NCBI GenBank assembly: GCA_029881615.1
Contig: JAOUMF010000098.1
Location: 1 to 7,070, forward strand
Reading direction: 5' to 3'
DNA: 7,070 bases
Origin: Alphaproteobacteria bacterium
GTDB taxonomy: Bacteria; Pseudomonadota; Alphaproteobacteria; UBA8366; JADFVY01
The notes beneath the pieces were generated by a model. The model was not told where the DNA came from and did no database searches. It saw nothing but the letters and a program-made list of their open reading frames with translations. Within the stretch, counting starts at the first letter, position 1; the number at the start of each line of letters is the position of its first letter. Positions 5,867 through 7,070 of the stretch are shown one piece after another. A program made the translations under genes and the position numbers.

Positions 5867-6410
5867 GACCGTCACTCCATCCAGACCCGCGGCCATAGCG
5901 GGGTTTTTCTCCCGGACCGTCTTCCCGCTTGTCGCGCAGACGGCGCTTCTTGAAAGGTTCCTGAACATGATGCAGTTCAACGAACGCCTTCAGCCATTCC
6001 ATCACTTGTTCCGGCATGGGCACGCCCTCGACGATATCCTCGCCGGCATCGGCACAGTCCTGCGCCTCGTAGGTAGAAACCGTCGCCAGAAATGGAACGA
6101 CCTCATGCTCGCCATCGATATCGGCACGCAAAACAATATAAATTTGCGGCGGGTCGGCCGACAAGCAATCCAGGTAAGCCTCGGTATCGGTGCGCCAGAT
6201 TTCGATATCCAGCGTTCCGGCAAGATATTGCTCCCACCCATCGCCCTGTCGCAGTAACTTCCAGGGTCCCGCGGGATCCATGGCCACCGCACCAGGCATG
6301 ACAGCGACGGGCCGCCACAGATGATCCGCCCAAGGGTGATTACTGTCGCGACGCTCCACGACAATTCCTACGGTCATGGTTTCGACCCGACTGTTTTCCT
6401 GTTCGCCCAA
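5856..6410 (-). CDS. DUF3305 family protein of the formate dehydrogenase locus
   Basis: This 184-residue cytoplasmic protein of unknown function belongs to DUF3305, regularly found next to DUF3306 in fdh loci. Family marks are VGIVVERRDSNHPWADHLWRP (14-34), PPQIYIVLR (87-95), PFLATVSTYEAQDCADAGED (106-125) and PMPEQVMEWLKAFVELHHVQ (131-150), followed by a basic stretch FKKRRLRDKR (153-162). The basic tail contrasts with the acidic tail of DUF3306, so the two could bind each other, but that is a guess. I chose the TTG at 6410 because AAGGGG lies 6 nt upstream; the ATG at 6377 (codon 12) has a poorer ribosome site but is a reasonable alternative. It is the first gene of the minus-strand series. 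Confidence 0.87.
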   Translation of the reverse strand: MGEQENSRVETMTVGIVVERRDSNHPWADHLWRPVAVMPGAVAMDPAGPWKLLRQGDGWEQYLAGTLDIEIWRTDTEAYLDCLSADPPQIYIVLRADIDGEHEVVPFLATVSTYEAQDCADAGEDIVEGVPMPEQVMEWLKAFVELHHVQEPFKKRRLRDKREDGPGEKPRYGRGSGWSDGHEF

Positions 6411-6443
6411 GGCGCACCCCTTGAAAGTTTCGTTCCGGCACAG

Positions 6444-6471
6444 ACTTTAGTCCCGCGCACCGACAAGGCAA
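6444..6471 (-). promoter_or_regulatory. Weak sigma70-like promoter candidate for DUF3305-DUF3306
   Basis: On the minus strand TTGCCT (6471-6466), a 16-nt spacer and TAAAGT (6449-6444) each match four of six consensus bases. The -10 lies inside GACTAAAGTC, whose four outer bases on each side form an inverted repeat. Placement, with a leader of about 25-30 nt before the TTG, is reasonable; the match is modest. Confidence 0.25.
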
Positions 6472-6503
6472 GCGTCAATATGGCCCCGGACGGAACCGCC
6501 CCC

Positions 6504-6521
6504 TTGGCAGGGCGGCGCCAA
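6504..6521. promoter_or_regulatory. Inverted repeat TTGGC-N8-GCCAA in the divergent promoter region
   Basis: Perfect 5-bp arms (6504-6508 and 6517-6521) lie between the DUF3305 and DUF6352 genes. The geometry resembles sites bound by LysR-type or other dimeric regulators of divergent promoters. It overlaps a competing hairpin, CCGCCC (6496-6501) with GGGCGG (6510-6515). No regulator gene is in the window, so the assignment is tentative. Confidence 0.3.
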
Positions 6522-6567
6522 ACAGGTAGGGATTGCTTTCACGATGACGAACCAGCCTGGAATAGAA

Positions 6568-7070
6568 ATGACAGACCTCTGGCCCAGTTCCGGCTACCGC
6601 CTGCTAAAGCGCGACGCGCAAGGACGCATGGGCGTAACCGACGATTTTTTGCGCGCCTATCTGCTGCGGCCCGAAATCGCGCCGGTCGAGGAATCGCTGA
6701 ATGCCGAGCGCGAACTGCATGCCGAGCTGCTGACCAATCCGCGACTGGCGGTGGAACCGGCGCGCCTGGCCGCGCTGGGCGATGCGGATGCCGAGGAGAA
6801 TTACCAGGTGGTCCTGGCGTTCCGCGACCGGCTGATTGCGTCTGGTTCCGCCGAGGCCTGCTATCGCGGCCTGTTCGCCGACGAAAGGCCCGCCGTGCCC
6901 GTGCCGCCCTTGTTCGTTGATCAGCTTGCCCATGTGATCATGCGCAATATTCTCGACGGCAATGACGATCCGTTCCGGGCCCGCGCCGCCGAACTGTTCT
7001 TCCGCAAGCAGACCGGCATGAACCGGGAAGGCGCCATTCTGCTGGGTGACGACGAAATCGTCGCCATGCG
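6568..7070 (+). CDS. DUF6352 family protein, N-terminal part, cut by the window edge
   Basis: The frame is open from the ATG at 6568 to the right edge (167 full codons). The product starts MTDLWPSSGYRLLKRDAQGR and continues with VTDDFLRAYLLRPEIAPVEES (23-43), ENYQVVLAFRDRLI (77-90), PPLFVDQLAHVIMRNILDG (113-131) and ARAAELFFRKQ (138-148). I recognise this as DUF6352, a family of unknown function that I recall beside fdh genes in alphaproteobacteria. There is no signal peptide or membrane segment; it appears helical and cytoplasmic. An in-frame ATG at 6544 would add eight residues and has AGGTAGGG upstream at long spacing, but 6568 gives the usual family N-terminus. It diverges from the DUF3305 gene across 157 bp. 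Its role in formate metabolism is inferred only from its position. Confidence 0.85.
   Translation, partial: MTDLWPSSGYRLLKRDAQGRMGVTDDFLRAYLLRPEIAPVEESLNAERELHAELLTNPRLAVEPARLAALGDADAEENYQVVLAFRDRLIASGSAEACYRGLFADERPAVPVPPLFVDQLAHVIMRNILDGNDDPFRARAAELFFRKQTGMNREGAILLGDDEIVAM

Noticed and set aside
5867..5980. The 38-codon upstream extension of the DUF3306 frame
   Set aside because: It lies wholly within DUF3305 coding sequence. The ATG at 5866 has a proper GGAG site and gives the usual DUF3306 N-terminus.
5634..6257. A 207-codon plus-strand frame
   Set aside because: It is antisense to DUF3305 and DUF3306, whose conserved motifs establish the minus strand as coding.
6321..6920. A 199-codon plus-strand frame overlapping the divergent region and the DUF6352 gene
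   Set aside because: It runs in another frame through DUF6352 and opposite DUF3305, both with recognisable family sequence; its product is Arg/Ala-rich with no domain.
6604..6933. A minus-strand frame opposite the DUF6352 gene
   Set aside because: It is a shadow of the DUF6352 coding sequence without homology-like features or a ribosome site.

Overview
The window carries most of a respiratory formate dehydrogenase locus of the alphaproteobacterial 'FDH3' type, on the minus strand, with one gene diverging on the plus strand. The DNA is GC-rich, and FdhB, DUF3305, DUF3306, the Tat-target microprotein and DUF6352 are the combination I know from alphaproteobacterial fdh loci. The source is therefore probably an alphaproteobacterium; I cannot name a genus.

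In transcription order on the minus strand: DUF3305 protein (6410-5856, TTG start), DUF3306 protein (5866-5288, overlapping the previous gene by 11 nt), a 226-bp intergenic region with a good sigma70-like promoter and three copies of an 8-mer, TorD-family chaperone (5061-4441, GTG start), a 65-aa Tat-signal microprotein (4381-4184), catalytic subunit fdhA (4145-1278), four-cluster ferredoxin subunit fdhB (1264-668), a GC-rich hairpin followed by a possible new promoter, a 67-aa lipoprotein (506-303), and the first 90 codons of the membrane cytochrome b subunit (270 to the window edge). On the plus strand a DUF6352 gene starts at 6568 and runs off the right edge. A 157-bp divergent promoter region separates it from DUF3305.

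How the parts work together: FdhA (Tat leader, one [4Fe-4S], bis-MGD Mo or W, Cys198/His199) oxidises formate in the periplasm. Electrons pass through the four [4Fe-4S] clusters of FdhB to the cytochrome b gamma subunit and the quinone pool. The TorD-like protein probably guards or loads FdhA before Tat export. DUF3305, DUF3306, DUF6352, the Tat microprotein and the small lipoprotein have no established function but belong to, or sit within, this locus, so roles in maturation, assembly or regulation are the natural inference.

I see no mobile element, CRISPR array, tRNA or rRNA. No stretch longer than about 230 bp lacks a gene. The core enzyme is not new; the unexplained material is the set of accessory proteins and the intergenic control elements.
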